DNA of 64,000 bases from NCBI RefSeq assembly GCF_024713975.1, contig NC_091096.1, positions 18,760,458-18,824,457 on the forward strand, written 5' to 3'. This document shows positions 20,877 to 32,905 of this stretch, in pieces. Both the position numbers and the translations under genes were made by a program. The DNA comes from Paralichthys olivaceus (taxonomy: Eukaryota > Chordata > Actinopteri > Pleuronectiformes > Paralichthyidae). The stretch's first letter is position 1, and every line of letters starts with the position of its first letter. The notes beneath the pieces were generated by a model. The model searched no databases. It saw only the letters and a list, made by a program, of their open reading frames with translations, and had not been told where the DNA came from.

Positions 20877-22950
20877 TGGCAAAGTGACTGTGTGGGAGCC
20901 ATACACACACAAAGGGAAGGAGCTCCGAGGGGCTTCCCTGCTGCTGATTGGTCCACATCCGGGGCCTGAGCAGCAGCCGGAGACAGCCTGTCTAATAGCC
21001 TAAATGGTCAGCCCATGGGGTGGGGGTGGGTGACCGGGCCCTGAGACCCTGGGCATTTGTAGTGGGATGGTCAATGTTGCAGAGACGCTTGGAAAATATT
21101 CGGACAAACCTAACTCGCCCTCAGGATTGTTGGACTATAGAACAGAGCCACTGATGTTGATGAAAACAGGTAAAGATAGAAAACAAGCTAATATTCAGGG
21201 GATCCACTGTATAATAAAGACCGCCACAGGGAATAGAAGATGGGGTCTTAGTGAATTTTATTCTATTTTTTTTCAGAAATGGAACTTTTCTCTTTCGCTC
21301 ATTTTCAGTCTTTTACTTTCTGGCCTGTATCTTGTACCAGTATCTCTTTCCAATCTATTTACACCCCTCCGAGCATCACCATCTGTACAACTCATACTCT
21401 TAACTTACTCTCTCTCTGTATTTCCACCTCCCATACCTCAGATCACTCCGTAAACATTCAGAACACTTGCACCTCGACAACCTCAACACATGATGTACAT
21501 TGCCTTGCGTACACTCAGGCCAAAGACGACAGTTTAGTTTTGTGATACAGTTTTCTTGTTGATTTTGAAGGTATTCTAGCCGTCGTTTAGAACCACAGGA
21601 GGATCAGAATATGTGATCTGTTTTATACACTTTCTCTAAATATGAGCCTGCAGACATATCATACTGCTTAAAGCACACATACAGCACACACTCATACACA
21701 CACATAAAGAATAGTGAGAATTGTGCTGTGTTTTCATTGCATGGACAAGTGTAAGTATGGACAGCTGTATCCCTTTCGCTTCTGCATACCTCATTCCACT
21801 GATGTTAGCATTGTATACACACAGACGTCTCCCTCGGTTTACAGTGTCACTTTATATTTGACATTATGTGGAGTTTAAAGAAAAGTAATGAATATGCTGT
21901 ACAGAAACGAGAATCTCTTCTTTTGTTATTTTTCTGTTTCTGTTTTTTCTTTCTCCTCAACTTTCTGCACAGTCCCCGTGGAGTGGAGAGGAACACATGC
22001 ACTCAGCCTGACTTACAATTTGCACAACTTAAAATCATGTCATGCTGTTTTTTGTTGTTGTCTCCAAATGAAAATGTTACCTCTGCTCATTAAGGCACAT
22101 TATTGTATTGATATTCTCACATGCCGATTATTTTCTACATCCCCAAAAAAATGCGTAAGTGTTCTTGCTCTCCCTATGCCTTTCTCCATGTAAAAGATAT
22201 TGCTGCGTTGCCGTTGTTGTCACATGTACAGGTTTTTGTATTCAGCCCCTTTACACTTAACATGCTCTTCAAAATGCCTCACGAATCTAAAGGGTCTTCC
22301 TCTTGTTTTGTGTTCAAGCATATTCGAAGAAGGCACAACTACATTTATCCTATTATATTAGTTTTATTCAATGGGCCTGGTTCATTCATGTCGGAGCAGG
22401 AGAGGAGAGGAAGACACCAGAGGATCCTGCAAACACCACACAAAGAAGTGGCCTTCTCGCAGCAGCACAGCCAATGAAAAGGGAAGAGGAGCTCAGACTC
22501 AGTTTTGTGCTTGTTTTTAAGAATGTGCTATTTTCCCTATATGAGGTATTGGAAGCTGCTCCATGCAGTAATTTTAATCCTTCTTACAATATAATGCGAT
22601 CTTATTGTTTTTTTCTGTGTACTTGATATGGAAAAAAAAATCTGAATCAGACTGAAGTGCCTCCTTGTTAGCACGATCTCCCGGACAATGCCCACACAGA
22701 CATCAGCACTTTGTTTATTCTCTGACTGTCATACTCTGTTTGTTTCACTGGGGAACGCGTCCACACAAAATACACACAGACTCATACAGTTTGTTGGAAG
22801 TGAAGGGGAGTGACGGATGCAGGGAGCGAGCTGATGAATGAGGGAGTTTTCCTTCTTATTGTGATGTACAGCAAAGTGCTGAGTGCATGTGAAAGCCAAA
22901 CCCACTGTGTCCTTCAAGTCCCAATAAACTCTGTGCTATAGTTTGAGTAC
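20877..22950 (+). other. 3' UTR of the GRK gene
   Basis: The region follows the TAG at 20,874-20,876 and has no further splice-supported coding exon. A canonical AATAAA lies at 22,923-22,928, followed by a T/G-rich stretch (GTTTGAGTACTCCACAGTTTG), which is a plausible cleavage site near 22,945. The ORFs of about 100 codons inside (for example near 21,067 and 22,121) have no recognisable domain and are T-rich UTR sequence. Confidence 0.65.
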
Positions 22951-25925
22951 TCCACAGTTTGCCTGTCTCTTATTTCCCCTGTCTGTATGCAAATACATCT
23001 AATTTATTGGGGTTTTTCAACCAGGTCAGCCCAATGGAGATTAAAAAGTCCTAATATAATATATTATTATTATAATCTCTATCATCAGTAGTACTACTAC
23101 TAGTAGTAGTAGTAAAGGTTTTAACACTCCACATCCATAACAACCATGTTCTCCAATAGGTAAATACAAATCTACATTGAATCTATAAATATGGTCCCAC
23201 ACAAAGGATTGGTTTACATTTTTTCAAGTCTTTGCTATGAACCACATTGTCATGTCCATGTGTTCTGTGTATGGAGAAAGTTTAAAGTAGCTCTAATCAT
23301 TCCTATGCATGTTGGCAATGAAGAGATCCCCTTCGTAACATGATTCAAATTTAAGTGAGAGCAGAGAAACCTTGGTGTAAAATATGAGAAAAATACATCC
23401 CTCCAGCAGTCCAGATAAGACAAATCAAAAATATTTGATTATTATTGTTATTTGAATATATATTTCTTACATTTTTTTTTTGTCACACATTTGTGTTACT
23501 ATTCCTCCAGTATGTCTCAGCAAGAACATAATGTCTAATGAAGCACAAAGACTGGGTTTTATACCAAAAGCATGACTCACTGGTAAATTTATAACTGTAA
23601 CTAAACAAGAACAGCACTCAGAAGAGAGCATACCTCCTCCAAGGCCCAACAATCTTAAATTCAATCAGGCTGCACCATATTGCACACACTTTTTCATCAG
23701 GAACCATGAATTATTCTCTGAGAAATGGACGGACATTTCCAAAAAACGCCCTATCTCCCAGTTAAAGACGGTGAAAAACCTCTGATCCGCCCGAACAGTT
23801 TAATGGCTTCTTTCTTCGACCTTGTCCTATCCCTCAACCAAGTTAAACCAACAGACCAGAGTGAAAATATAACCTCCTTGGTAGAGGAAATAACTAAACA
23901 CATAGTCAAAGAAATTCCTGTTTTTATTACTTCATCCATCAAGGAATGTGTATTATATGAGCCCCGCTCTTTTGCACGATGCAAACTAGTGCCAGTCATG
24001 TGTATTTTAATGCAATGCACGTGAGGTACAAGTATGAAAAGAGAAAACAGAAACAGTTACTGTCTGTGTCATCATCAAATCCAACTGGAGTACATCTTGT
24101 GAGAACTCGGGACTCATGGGTTAGACCACAACCATCTTCAAAGCATGCCTTCATTTTGAACTCAACTATACACCTGTACAGTTTTGTGACTGTACCTTAC
24201 TGAAGTACTCAAATCTGTCTTTGTGGTATTACTGCGACAGTGTGTCTGCCCTGCATACTCACATGATACCAGCCACGCTGCCACAGCAGGTAAAAAGTCT
24301 CTTAGGTGGGCAAGACTAATACACATCACCATTTTGTCATGATAACGTTGCCTGAACATAAATATAGAAATAACCTTCCTCAGGTTAAACCCTCACCAGG
24401 ATCCACAGGCCTGAGCTCCATTAAAATACAATGCTGTTCCAAATAGAGAGGTATTAAAAACTTATGACCCATTTTGTCTCCTGATTCTTTTTCTCAGAAA
24501 CTTGAACTTTACAGTGGAAGAAATGTGGCTGATTAACGGGTCAGATGACACCAGGCCGGTGTGTTCCCACACTAAATAAGAGAAGGTCAGAGGGACTGAC
24601 GGATAATTCCTGTCATGTCGTCAGAAGGACGCAAGGTTGCAGGTTAAGGTGACTTCAGTCTTTCCTTTCGTCTCATTAATCTGTTCCTGTTTTCTCTGTG
24701 TCCATTCCTGTTCACTAATCAGATGGCCTCCTGGCTGCTCTCTATTGCTGTGGTCATGTGCACTGTTGACTCTGAAGGTTTGCTGATGTGCAGCTCAATG
24801 AGGCAATATTGCTTTTAGATAGTTTGGATCAGTGTTTGTGCAGTAAGGTTGTCAAAACACTTGAATCAGGCTGATGTTGTTTCATGGATCATGGTGCGTA
24901 GTACCAGTAAGCAAGCCGGTTGGATTCCAGACGGCGATTCAGTCACACGACACTCAGCAGCAGACACTCAACAGAATCACAAAGCTGTCGTCTGGATGTC
25001 AACATTATGAAATATGATGTTTTTGATTGAGTCTGACCACCATGGAAAAACTAAATGCCTCTTCCAAACCATGATAACCCTCATTTTGACTAAACATACT
25101 GTACATGGTTGTTTCAATGCTGTTGTAAACATACCAGTTGTCACAATATGTTACATCAGAAATGATAACATCGATATTTAAGTTGGGTCACCATAGCTGA
25201 AAAATTACAGGTTCTGGCCTCAAAAGGGAAAGTGGCTTTCATTTGGAACTTCAGCAAAATCCTACATAGTCATGTAATTACTGGTTACGTCTTGCTCCTG
25301 ATTTCTGTTACTGAGAGTCCAGTAGTTTCTAAATGCACTGTTAACCCAATGTTTCTTTAAAATTGGCTTTACCTCTTCACTTGACCCTGTCTGAACTTAA
25401 ATAATGCATCTATTAGCTAACCTTTTAAGTATGTCAGAATCATCTTTTTTAAAAGAGCACGGGAGAGAAGTATCGAGTTGGTAAAATAAATAAATAAAGT
25501 TAAGGTTGCATTTTATTTTATTTTCGAGATTATAAAGAGAGGCTGGTCATTTCCTCTCTGTGATAATGACACTAGAGATAAACATAGCTCAAACCAAGAT
25601 ATCAGACGAAATGAAGCCAAACTGAATGAACTTTTTTGCCCTCAAATTCCACAGCGAGTGTTTAGGCTGTAATGAACCATGAAGGGATGGATGAGTCACT
25701 CAGGGTCTTTCCTACTGACCTCTCTCATCACTTAAGAAGTGTGTTAGTGTGTGTGTGTGCGCGAGCAGTGGGCCTGGGCGCTGGACGTTATCTGACAGTG
25801 TTTGTGAGCGTCTGAGACATGCTGGTCGTGTCCAACAGGCAGCCTTGACATGGCTGTTGGAACAGTGAGGTGATGCGTGTGTTTATCTATGTAGTGATAG
25901 CACAGCGGCCTTGTGAGCAGTGCTC
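22951..25925. other. Intergenic spacer between GRK and star
   Basis: No gene is supported. The spacer holds a short (TAG)n run near 23,090-23,115, a reverse copy of repeat family A at 23,630-23,890, and the upstream regulatory region of star. The ORFs at 23,725-24,024 lie within the repeat copy and are not treated as genes. Confidence 0.6.
23630..23890 (-). repeat. Dispersed repeat family A, copy 4 (reverse)
   Basis: It opens with CCTCCAAGGCCCAACAATCTTAA, the complement of the TTGGGCCTTGG tail of the copy at 12,080-12,440. It continues with AACCATGAATTATTCTCTGAGAAATGG, CTCTGATCCGCCCGAACAGTTTAATGG and ends near AATATAACCTCCTTGGTAGAGG. The same order of words occurs in the copy at 4,140-4,460. 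Confidence 0.6.
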
Positions 25926-25955
25926 ATATATATACAGACACTCTGAGGCGCTTAC
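25840..25955 (+). promoter_or_regulatory. Core promoter of star with TATA box, SF-1-like and GATA-like sites
   Basis: TATATATA at 25,927-25,934 lies 183 bases before the star ATG, so transcription would start near 25,960. Immediately upstream is CGGCCTTGT (25,906-25,914), the complement of ACAAGGCCG, which differs at one base from the SF-1 consensus YCAAGGYCR. A second SF-1-like half site, AGCCTTGA, lies at 25,841-25,848. TTATCT (25,883-25,888) and TGATAG (25,895-25,900) are GATA-type sites, and TGAGTCA (AP-1-like) is at 25,692-25,698. Mammalian StAR promoters are driven by SF-1 sites flanking a TATA-like box together with GATA4 and CREB/AP-1 sites; the arrangement here fits, but factor binding is inferred. 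Confidence 0.6.
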
Positions 25956-26116
25956 AGACAGAAATCCAATCTCTCTCTCCAGAGCACATTCAGTTGTTTG
26001 TCCACTTCTATCAAGAACAGATTTAAAGATCAGCCAGATTTTAAACCTTTGTGATCCAGTTTATTCTATAGTTTTTTTAGTTTTTATTAAAGCTGCACTA
26101 AGCCCTGTAAAAGAAA

Positions 26117-28610
26117 ATGCTGCCTGCCACCTTCAAACTTTGTGCCGGCATCTCCTACCGGCATATGAGAAACATGACAGGTGAGTGAGAGAAACCTGTT
26201 CAGCTTTTGCCTTGGCCTAGTTTTCTCTCCTGTTATACTTTAATCTGAATTTGTAAATTTTCTTAGGGGAGTTCTGAATGTGGCCCAGAATCAGAGTGGC
26301 TGAATGAATTAATGATTGTTAGAATGGAGCCAAATGTGTTCTTATGGGCTATCATATTTTCTTAATGGTTTTCTCTCTTTTGATTGACTGCATATGTAAT
26401 CAATGTTTCATTTGATATTTTAGAAACTGAAATCTGTCTGTCTGTCTCAGGTTTGAGGAAGAGTGCCATGGTGGCCTTTCACCATGAGCTGAACAGACTG
26501 GCAGGTCCGGGCCCCACTAACTGGATCAACCATGTTCGCAGACGAAGCTCCCTGCTCAGTGAGTTACGAAGTGAAATTAGACTTGATAGGACATGTAACA
26601 CATCCTAGACATCCCTTAAAATAATTGTGGAACATTAAAAGACATGATTCCCTGACTTACCAAACTGTTTTCAGGTTCTCGGATTAAAGAGGAGAATGGA
26701 TACAATGAGGAGGAGATGTCTTATGTGAAGCAAGGTGAGGATGCTCTGCAGAAGGCCATCAACATCCTCGGCGAGCAGGATGGCTGGACCACTGAGACTA
26801 TAGCTGTGAGTAGGGATTCAAGGATTCAAGGGTTTATTGTCATATGCACAACAATTACATTTAGCAGTCAGGCTCCCCTCTGAGTCTCAGGCTCCCCTCT
26901 AGCCATGCTCAGAAAATTCACTATGGTGCAGCTACCATACCAGGTGGTGATGCAGCCAGTCAGGATACTCTCAATGGTGCACCTGTAAAAGTTGCAGAGA
27001 ATCCTGGGATCCATGTTGAGCCTCATCAGCCTGCGGAGGAAGAAAAGCCGCCGTCTGGCTGTCTTTGCGATGGAGTCTGTGCGGTGAGTCCAGGTCAGGT
27101 CATCACTGATGTGAACCCAGAGGAACCTGAAGCTGCTGACTCTCACCACAAAAGTCCTGTTAATGGAGAGGGGGGCGTGTTTTACTCATTGTCTCTTCCT
27201 GTAGTCCACAATCAGCTCCTTTGTTTTGCTGATGTTGAGATGGAGGTTGTTGTCCCAGCAACCAAGATGTCAGGGAGAGATGCAGACATAACCTCAGCAC
27301 CACTGGTCTTTCTTTTGTAGTCTGTGATTTCAATCCACCCCACATGTTCCTCGTGTTGGAGCCCTGGTGGTGAGACTCCACTTGGCATTGCTGATAGCGC
27401 TACGGAGCGTGTACCTGGACTTCCTGTACTCCAGATCCAGATAACCTAGTCACCATTAATCCAGGGCTTCTGATTTGGGAATGTTTGTACATTAATCCTC
27501 GGTATGATGTCAGAAATACATTTGCTGATGTAGCAGATGACTGTGTCCATGTATGTGTTGATGTTGTTGTCCTGGAACAGACAGCTCACTGATGTTATAT
27601 CAGAATGTGACGTTCTAAACAAGATATCTAAACACTCTCAGTATGTGTTTAAACCCCTCTGCAGGCAAATGGAGACAAAGTCCTGAGTAAGGTGTTGCCT
27701 GACATTGGGAAAGTGTTCAAGCTGGAGGTGATGCTGGAGCAACATCCTGACAATCTTTATGAGGAGCTGGTGGGGAACATGGAGCAAATGGGGGAATGGA
27801 ACCCTAACGTCAAACAGGTCAAGGTAAAAGAAGTTGGAAAATGAATAGATTGATCAGAAAAAAGAGATATTTAAAAATATGAAAATATTGATTTAAAATG
27901 ACTGATGTAATTTCACATTGGGGTCACGCAGATCCTCCAAAAGATCGGCAAGGACACGATGGTTACTCATGAGGAGTCTGCAGAGATGCCTGGCAATATT
28001 GTGGGACCAAGGGACTTTGTCAGTGTCCGCTGTGCCAAACGCAGAGGCTCCGCCTGCTTCCTGGCTGGGATGTCCACTCAGCATCCAAAAATGCCTGAGC
28101 AGAGGGGGGTAGTCCGGTGAGTCTAGGGGAGAGCATTTACTTGTTGTGCAAACACTCTTGTCCCTTTAAGAATAATGAATATATACCAAGGAACCTGACT
28201 ATTTGTGCACAGTGGATGAATGGATGCTGATTCAAATGATGTACAATTATGACTTTTCAGGGCAGAGAATGGGCCTACTTGTATAGTGTTGAAGCCGTGT
28301 GCTGAAGACCCGAATAAGACCAAGTTCACCTGGTTACTGAGCATAGATCTAAAGGTATATCACTGCATTTTCTTTTCCACAGTTATTTGAAAAACCTTTA
28401 ATTTGGGAACTAGAAGTGGAACCTGTGTAAAAGTATATCCTTAACATCATGTTATCCATCTAACACTGGCTTTGTCTTTGTCGCACACAGGGCTGGATCC
28501 CAAAGACAATCATAAACAAAGTGCTCTCTCAGACGCAGGTGGACTTTGCCAACCACCTCAGGCAAAGGATGGTTAATAATGTTTCTATGGAGATGGCTCA
28601 TGCCTGCTGA
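26117..28610 (+). CDS. star: Steroidogenic acute regulatory protein (StAR/STARD1)
   Basis: StAR moves cholesterol to the inner mitochondrial membrane, the rate-limiting step of steroid hormone synthesis in gonad and interrenal/adrenal cells. Seven coding exons: 26117-26180, 26451-26558, 26675-26805, 27665-27823, 27932-28116, 28261-28354, 28491-28610; total 861 nt, 286 aa, the usual length (human 285). The N-terminus [20 protein letters not shown] is the family's mitochondrial targeting sequence. The START domain covers roughly residues 65-283 and includes [53 protein letters not shown] and [24 protein letters not shown]194 corresponds to the PKA site Ser195 of human StAR, RRRS54 to the site near Ser56/57, and the Glu168/Arg187 pair of the lipid cavity is kept. 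Intron 3 carries an antisense LINE fragment. The gene looks intact. Confidence 0.98.
26816..27600 (-). mobile_element. Decayed non-LTR retrotransposon (L2/Rex1-like) in star intron 3
   Basis: On the minus strand the segment at 27,149-26,868 encodes a reverse-transcriptase C-terminal piece with [20 protein letters not shown] and [15 protein letters not shown], preceded in frame by [17 protein letters not shown] with a stop after it. Further upstream on the minus strand (about 27,590-27,460) there is a piece with [12 protein letters not shown] and [10 protein letters not shown], the linker between endonuclease and RT in this type of LINE. The catalytic middle of RT is missing, so the copy is internally deleted and dead. 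The + strand left edge GGATTCAAGGATTCAAGGGTTTATTGTC is the complement of a short repeated 3' tail. It is antisense to star. Confidence 0.75.
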
Positions 28611-29212
28611 CACAAGATGCCTCTTGAGCTTTGGCACAGTGCACTCAACGGTGGCAGAAAAAGCAACCCCTGCTCATTAAAAACCACATGAATCTGCTGA
28701 AAGCTGCTGAACAAAATAATAGAGGAATCCAGAGAGTACTGAGGAGATGAGATGAAGGTGATGCTCGTCTGAGATCTTTGGAAAAAATCCTCAGCACAAA
28801 TGCTTGTCTTCGATTGACAAATGTGTGTTTTTCTTTCCCAGATGAATGAAAAATCTGTTATGAGAATTTGCATCAATGAAACCAATCTTACACACTCATC
28901 CACATCACTCTGCTGCACCTTGGTGGACACACAGAGCCAGTGTGAACAATAAAACACAAGCGGCACATTGTTTCTCTCTGATGACATCCCAGTTTTTGTC
29001 CCTCTCTCTGCAGTGAAACCTTTTATTTCAGTCTTGTATTTATTACTAGTACATCACAGTGGCTGCCAAGTGAATATACAACTCCAATGTCGTTGATATT
29101 TATATTTTTATGTTTGTATTATGCTGTCGAACAAGTGCATTTTGAAGAATGATCACTCTGTAACATCCTGATACCTGAGAACTTCAATAAAAGCTCATAC
29201 AATATTTCAGCG
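28611..29212 (+). other. 3' UTR of star
   Basis: It follows the TGA at 28,608-28,610. Candidate poly(A) signals are AATAAA at about 28,947 and at 29,186-29,191 (in CAATAAAAGCTC); the second lies near a GT-rich downstream region. No ORF inside resembles a gene. Confidence 0.6.
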
Positions 29213-30600
29213 GGCATGACTATCTACATAGAAAAAGAGTGGAAACTCAATCCATACGCATGTCTTCCTGTTGCCTGATGCGTTTTCAGGCTGACAGTCT
29301 GCCAGACTGAGCAGGTGTTTGGCCATTCAGACGTGTGAGCAGCTCAGCAGCAAGGAGTTGCGCTGTGAGCCAGCAGCACATTCCCTGAGTTCAAGTAACA
29401 GTACATCTCATCCCAAAGAGGAAATTATTGCCAGTTGTGTAACGTTTTTTCCGATTTCTGTGTTGTTTTGATCCATCTAAAATCTGAAACAGCCTCTTTT
29501 GCACATCTTGGATACAGAGCAGTCTACAGGGGCCATAATTTTATGAGCTGAGGTCTCACTCTCTGGCTGCAGGATGCTAGCCAACTGGACTGTAGACTTA
29601 AGTAACAGTCATATACCGTTAAGGCCTTAAGGAAATGTCTGAGCTGTAATAGGAAGTTATGGCTGAATGTAACCAGTCAACTTGTGGCTCTTCTCTTATT
29701 CCACTTAGATTTTTTTGAGCCTATAGTTAAAACACAAAGTTCAGCATAACAGTTCAGAGTGCCGGCTTGTGTAATGAAAAACATTTTTTTTTCTTTCTTT
29801 CCTTGAGAGAATGTTCCAGAGGGTAATAACTTTCATCTGCTTGAAATCCTTCAAAATCTGAACATAAGCAGATGTGAGGAGGGTTGAAGCCACTCGCAGA
29901 TCTTGTTCCATTGTTGTATAATGAGACGAGCGGAGAAATTCTGGGGTGTAGGGAAGGGAAAACTATCCAGAGCTGATAAGTTATGTAATATGAGCAAGAA
30001 GACAAAACAAGCTATCTGGCAGTCATACTGAATCCCTGGCACCGATGACTGCCTTGATTAAATCTTTTTTTTTTTCATTAAATATCCATCTGTGCGTTCC
30101 TGACTGAAATTCAACTCCAAACATCAGCTTTTGTTTTCTGTCAGCTATAAATATAGGCATTGTTTTAATTAAAATTATAATTATTGCACTTTATGGGGAA
30201 AGGTCAGGTTATGTATAAATAAATAAATGTAGAAATAGATGAATAAATAAATGTAGAAATAGATAAATAAATAAATGTAGAAATAAATAAATGCATAAGT
30301 ATAGAATTACAGAAATAAATATAGAAATAAGCGAATGGATATAGAAATAGAAATACCCTTTTCTTTAATCACAAATTATATGGATTTATTGATTTATATA
30401 CATATTTTTGTCATTCATACCAGGGAGCATTAAACAATGTCAAAGCTTTGTGAATGGGTACAGTCAAAAAAAGAAAATGTCAGAGAGCGAGAGAGAAATG
30501 ACGTAATGAAGTTACAGTCCAACAGGAAACCACAATTCCCAGGATGCACTTGCAAATACCGTGGCCACTGGACGGGGGAAGGGAAGCTGAGATTGGAGGG
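29213..30600. other. Intergenic spacer between star and elmod3
   Basis: No gene is supported. The spacer is AT-rich, includes poly-T tracts near 30,066, and a degenerate AT-rich tandem array at 30,215-30,350. Confidence 0.6.
30215..30350. repeat. AT-rich degenerate tandem array
   Basis: Head-to-tail copies of a roughly 24-base unit that reads GTAGAAATAGATGAATAAAT with an extra AAAT, then shortening and decaying to the right (GTAGAAATAAATAAAT, ATAGAAATAAGC). It is noncoding and lies upstream of the elmod3 promoter region. Confidence 0.85.
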
Positions 30601-30619
30601 AGAAACAATCAGAAACTGA

Positions 30620-30895
30620 GGTACTTTTAAAAACGCTTCATAAAAACGCTTCTGTCACACAACAGGCAGCGCACGTCACGTTTAGCGTTGTGTTTAATTG
30701 ACGGTTCGCACGAACGCAGATTTATCCGTGTGCTGCGTTTAGGGACCTGACTCCATCCCCGTTACACTTCAGCAGAAGCTACACGGTTAGCCCGTTAGTT
30801 AGCCTGACAGCTGGCTTTTCTCAGGCTAACCAGATCCCCGCTGCTTTGCTACAAATGGTATTGGTGACATTCGCCTCCCCGCTGTCTGCAGGTGT
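30620..30895 (+). promoter_or_regulatory. Probable elmod3 promoter and first noncoding exon
   Basis: The composition turns locally CpG-richer (GCGCACGTCACGTTTAGCG, GACGGTTCGCACGAACGC, CCGTGTGCTGCG) compared with the AT-rich flanks, as expected at a housekeeping promoter. CAG at 30,889-30,891 followed by GTGTAT is one possible donor joining to the acceptor at 32,143-32,145. No TATA box is evident. Transcription start and first exon limits are inferred only. Confidence 0.4.
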
Positions 30896-31149
30896 ATCTA
30901 GGCCGTCCTGTGCGCAGGATATGCGGCTGTTGCATCCTCGGGTTGAGCCGGAGCGAAGCGGCGTCTTTGTGCCTGCGGGGCTGCTAGCATGTTAGCTGCT
31001 TCAGATCATGTTAGCTAAGTGACGTGAGGCTGCTGTAGCTGTCAGAGCAGCGATGTGTGACAGGACACCGCTGTCATCTCACCAAACAAAGACTTTCGCC
31101 ATATACCATTAGTTCTTTGTCTCCACACTGTGCATGTACTCTGCAGTAC

Positions 31150-31290
31150 TTTACTGTAACGCTAGTGCAGTATGTTAAGTATTTTACTTGAGTAAAAGTA
31201 GAAATGTCAGATCTAGAAAAAATTAAAAGTACAATTCATGCATTGAAGATGTCACTTTAATGAAAGTACCATGATCAATGCAGGAAACCC
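31150..31290. repeat. Dispersed repeat family C (ACTTGAGTAAAAGTA type)
   Basis: The words TATTTTACTTGAGTAAAAGT and AAAAGTACAATTCATGCATTG occur here; similar words are found at 18,110-18,230, 44,815-44,930 and 47,117-47,220. From memory, such blocks are extremely common in teleost introns. Confidence 0.55.
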
Positions 31291-32145
31291 TGTGAGTGTT
31301 ACACTGCTATGTTATTGAATTATTATTATTAATATGTAATCATCATTGTTGAAGCTCATTTTTGAAATATTTACTTTATTCTATAACAATTCATTAGACT
31401 ATAAGTTATGTTTTCGTTTGTAAATCAATTTGATGACCAACTGCATTGTAGTTTATTAGAAGTATAAAGCAGCATGGCCTGATAAAAGCAGTGTTGTGCC
31501 AAGAAGCAATCTTCTGCCAGGAAATGTTTGTCCACTAGAAAGTCGGATAACATTTGTGTTCTATTGCCACTTGGTTAAAATCTAGAGCCTTAGGTAAAAT
31601 AATTCAGTCCCAAGGATAATTGAAAAAAGGTTATTGCCTTTTTTTTTAATAGATATAAATCTTTCAGCGAATTACAGTTTGGCCTCCAAAAAACCCCACA
31701 TTGGACATAACCTACCAAACATACACATCGTAAAACAACTGTATCGCCGATAATCATGTAGTCTTAAAATGGCAAACACTCTTCATAAAACTTCGTTACA
31801 GGAGACATTTTGGCACATTGTATAGGAAAACCACAGGTGGAACATAACATTAAACATTAGTGCTCTGTTGAAGTGATCCAGATCCAGGGTCTTGATAATG
31901 AGTATGCTGGCTCACAGGCATGACTGGGACACTTGATTGGTCTGAACTGAGCTATGGTTATAAAAATTTGTCGGGATTATCTTACTGTGCAAAGTCAACG
32001 TATGTGATACATTTCTACAGCTTTATTGTTAGTTCATATTATTATTCAACCCATATTTTGCTCCTTGCACCACCATGTAGATACTATCTGATATGACATT
32101 GATTCATTTTGTGTAGTTTAATATGTTTTTTGTTTTATTTTTCAG

Positions 32146-32905
32146 ATATTGAGTACATATGACAGCCCCTTCTCAGGACTCTGGCCATACAAGAACTCTA
32201 TCCATGACCTACATCTCACTGGACACCTGCAGCTCTTACTTTGGACATGTGTTGCCATTTCATATGAGGCTGAAGACATAACACAGCTTCGGTGCAAGAA
32301 ACCTAATCTGCACCTGCACTAGTACCTCTCAGTGCATACTGGATTTCTCTTGAGTGCCAAAGTAATGAAGAGTCTCGGACAGGGAGAGCCCAGCCCTGAA
32401 AAGCAATGTCATCATCCAGCCTCTGTACACCTCTGATAGGGCTGAGGAGTGAACCCACCAGCCAAGCAGATCTGTGGGGAAGAGGAAGGAGGAAACTTGT
32501 GTATTGATGGATATCCATTTCCTCCCATCAGCTCTTGTAGACAGATACCTGCACATCCCTCTCTGTGTACACATTCAAGGTTAGAATTTGGAGTAGCTAA
32601 TCAAACCAGGCTCCCATCAACAACACACAATCACCGCTATCACACAGAAGATGATGTGCACAACGTGGATTTCTGTTGCCACTGACAGTTTTGTGAGATC
32701 ATACTGATGACTGTGGACGTTGAGTTCTCTGTGTGTATGAGTAGAAAATTAGAAAGGTTTAGATACTTGCAGTCACTGCAAAGGTGCACTACAGAAACCA
32801 TGGTGGTCCTTGCATCAGCTCCTCAGCGCATCTCAGTCCATGACTTCAGAAGTCTGTAGAGGCTACAATCAGGAACACGCCCGCCAGCCAACACACTCGT
32901 ATGCA
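32146..32905 (+). other. 5' UTR part of elmod3 exon, containing a 40-codon upstream ORF
   Basis: A clear acceptor (TTTTATTTTTCAG, ending 32,145) opens an exon that reaches the donor at 32,942. Only the last 36 bases are in frame with the ELMOD3 protein. The leader holds several ATGs; the first (32,159) opens a 40-codon ORF that stops at 32,279-32,281. Such upstream ORFs usually reduce translation of the main ORF. The exon call is inferred from splice sites only. Confidence 0.45.

Noticed and set aside
23725..24024. ORFs of 99 and 89 codons
   Set aside because: They lie in a dispersed repeat copy and have no known domain.
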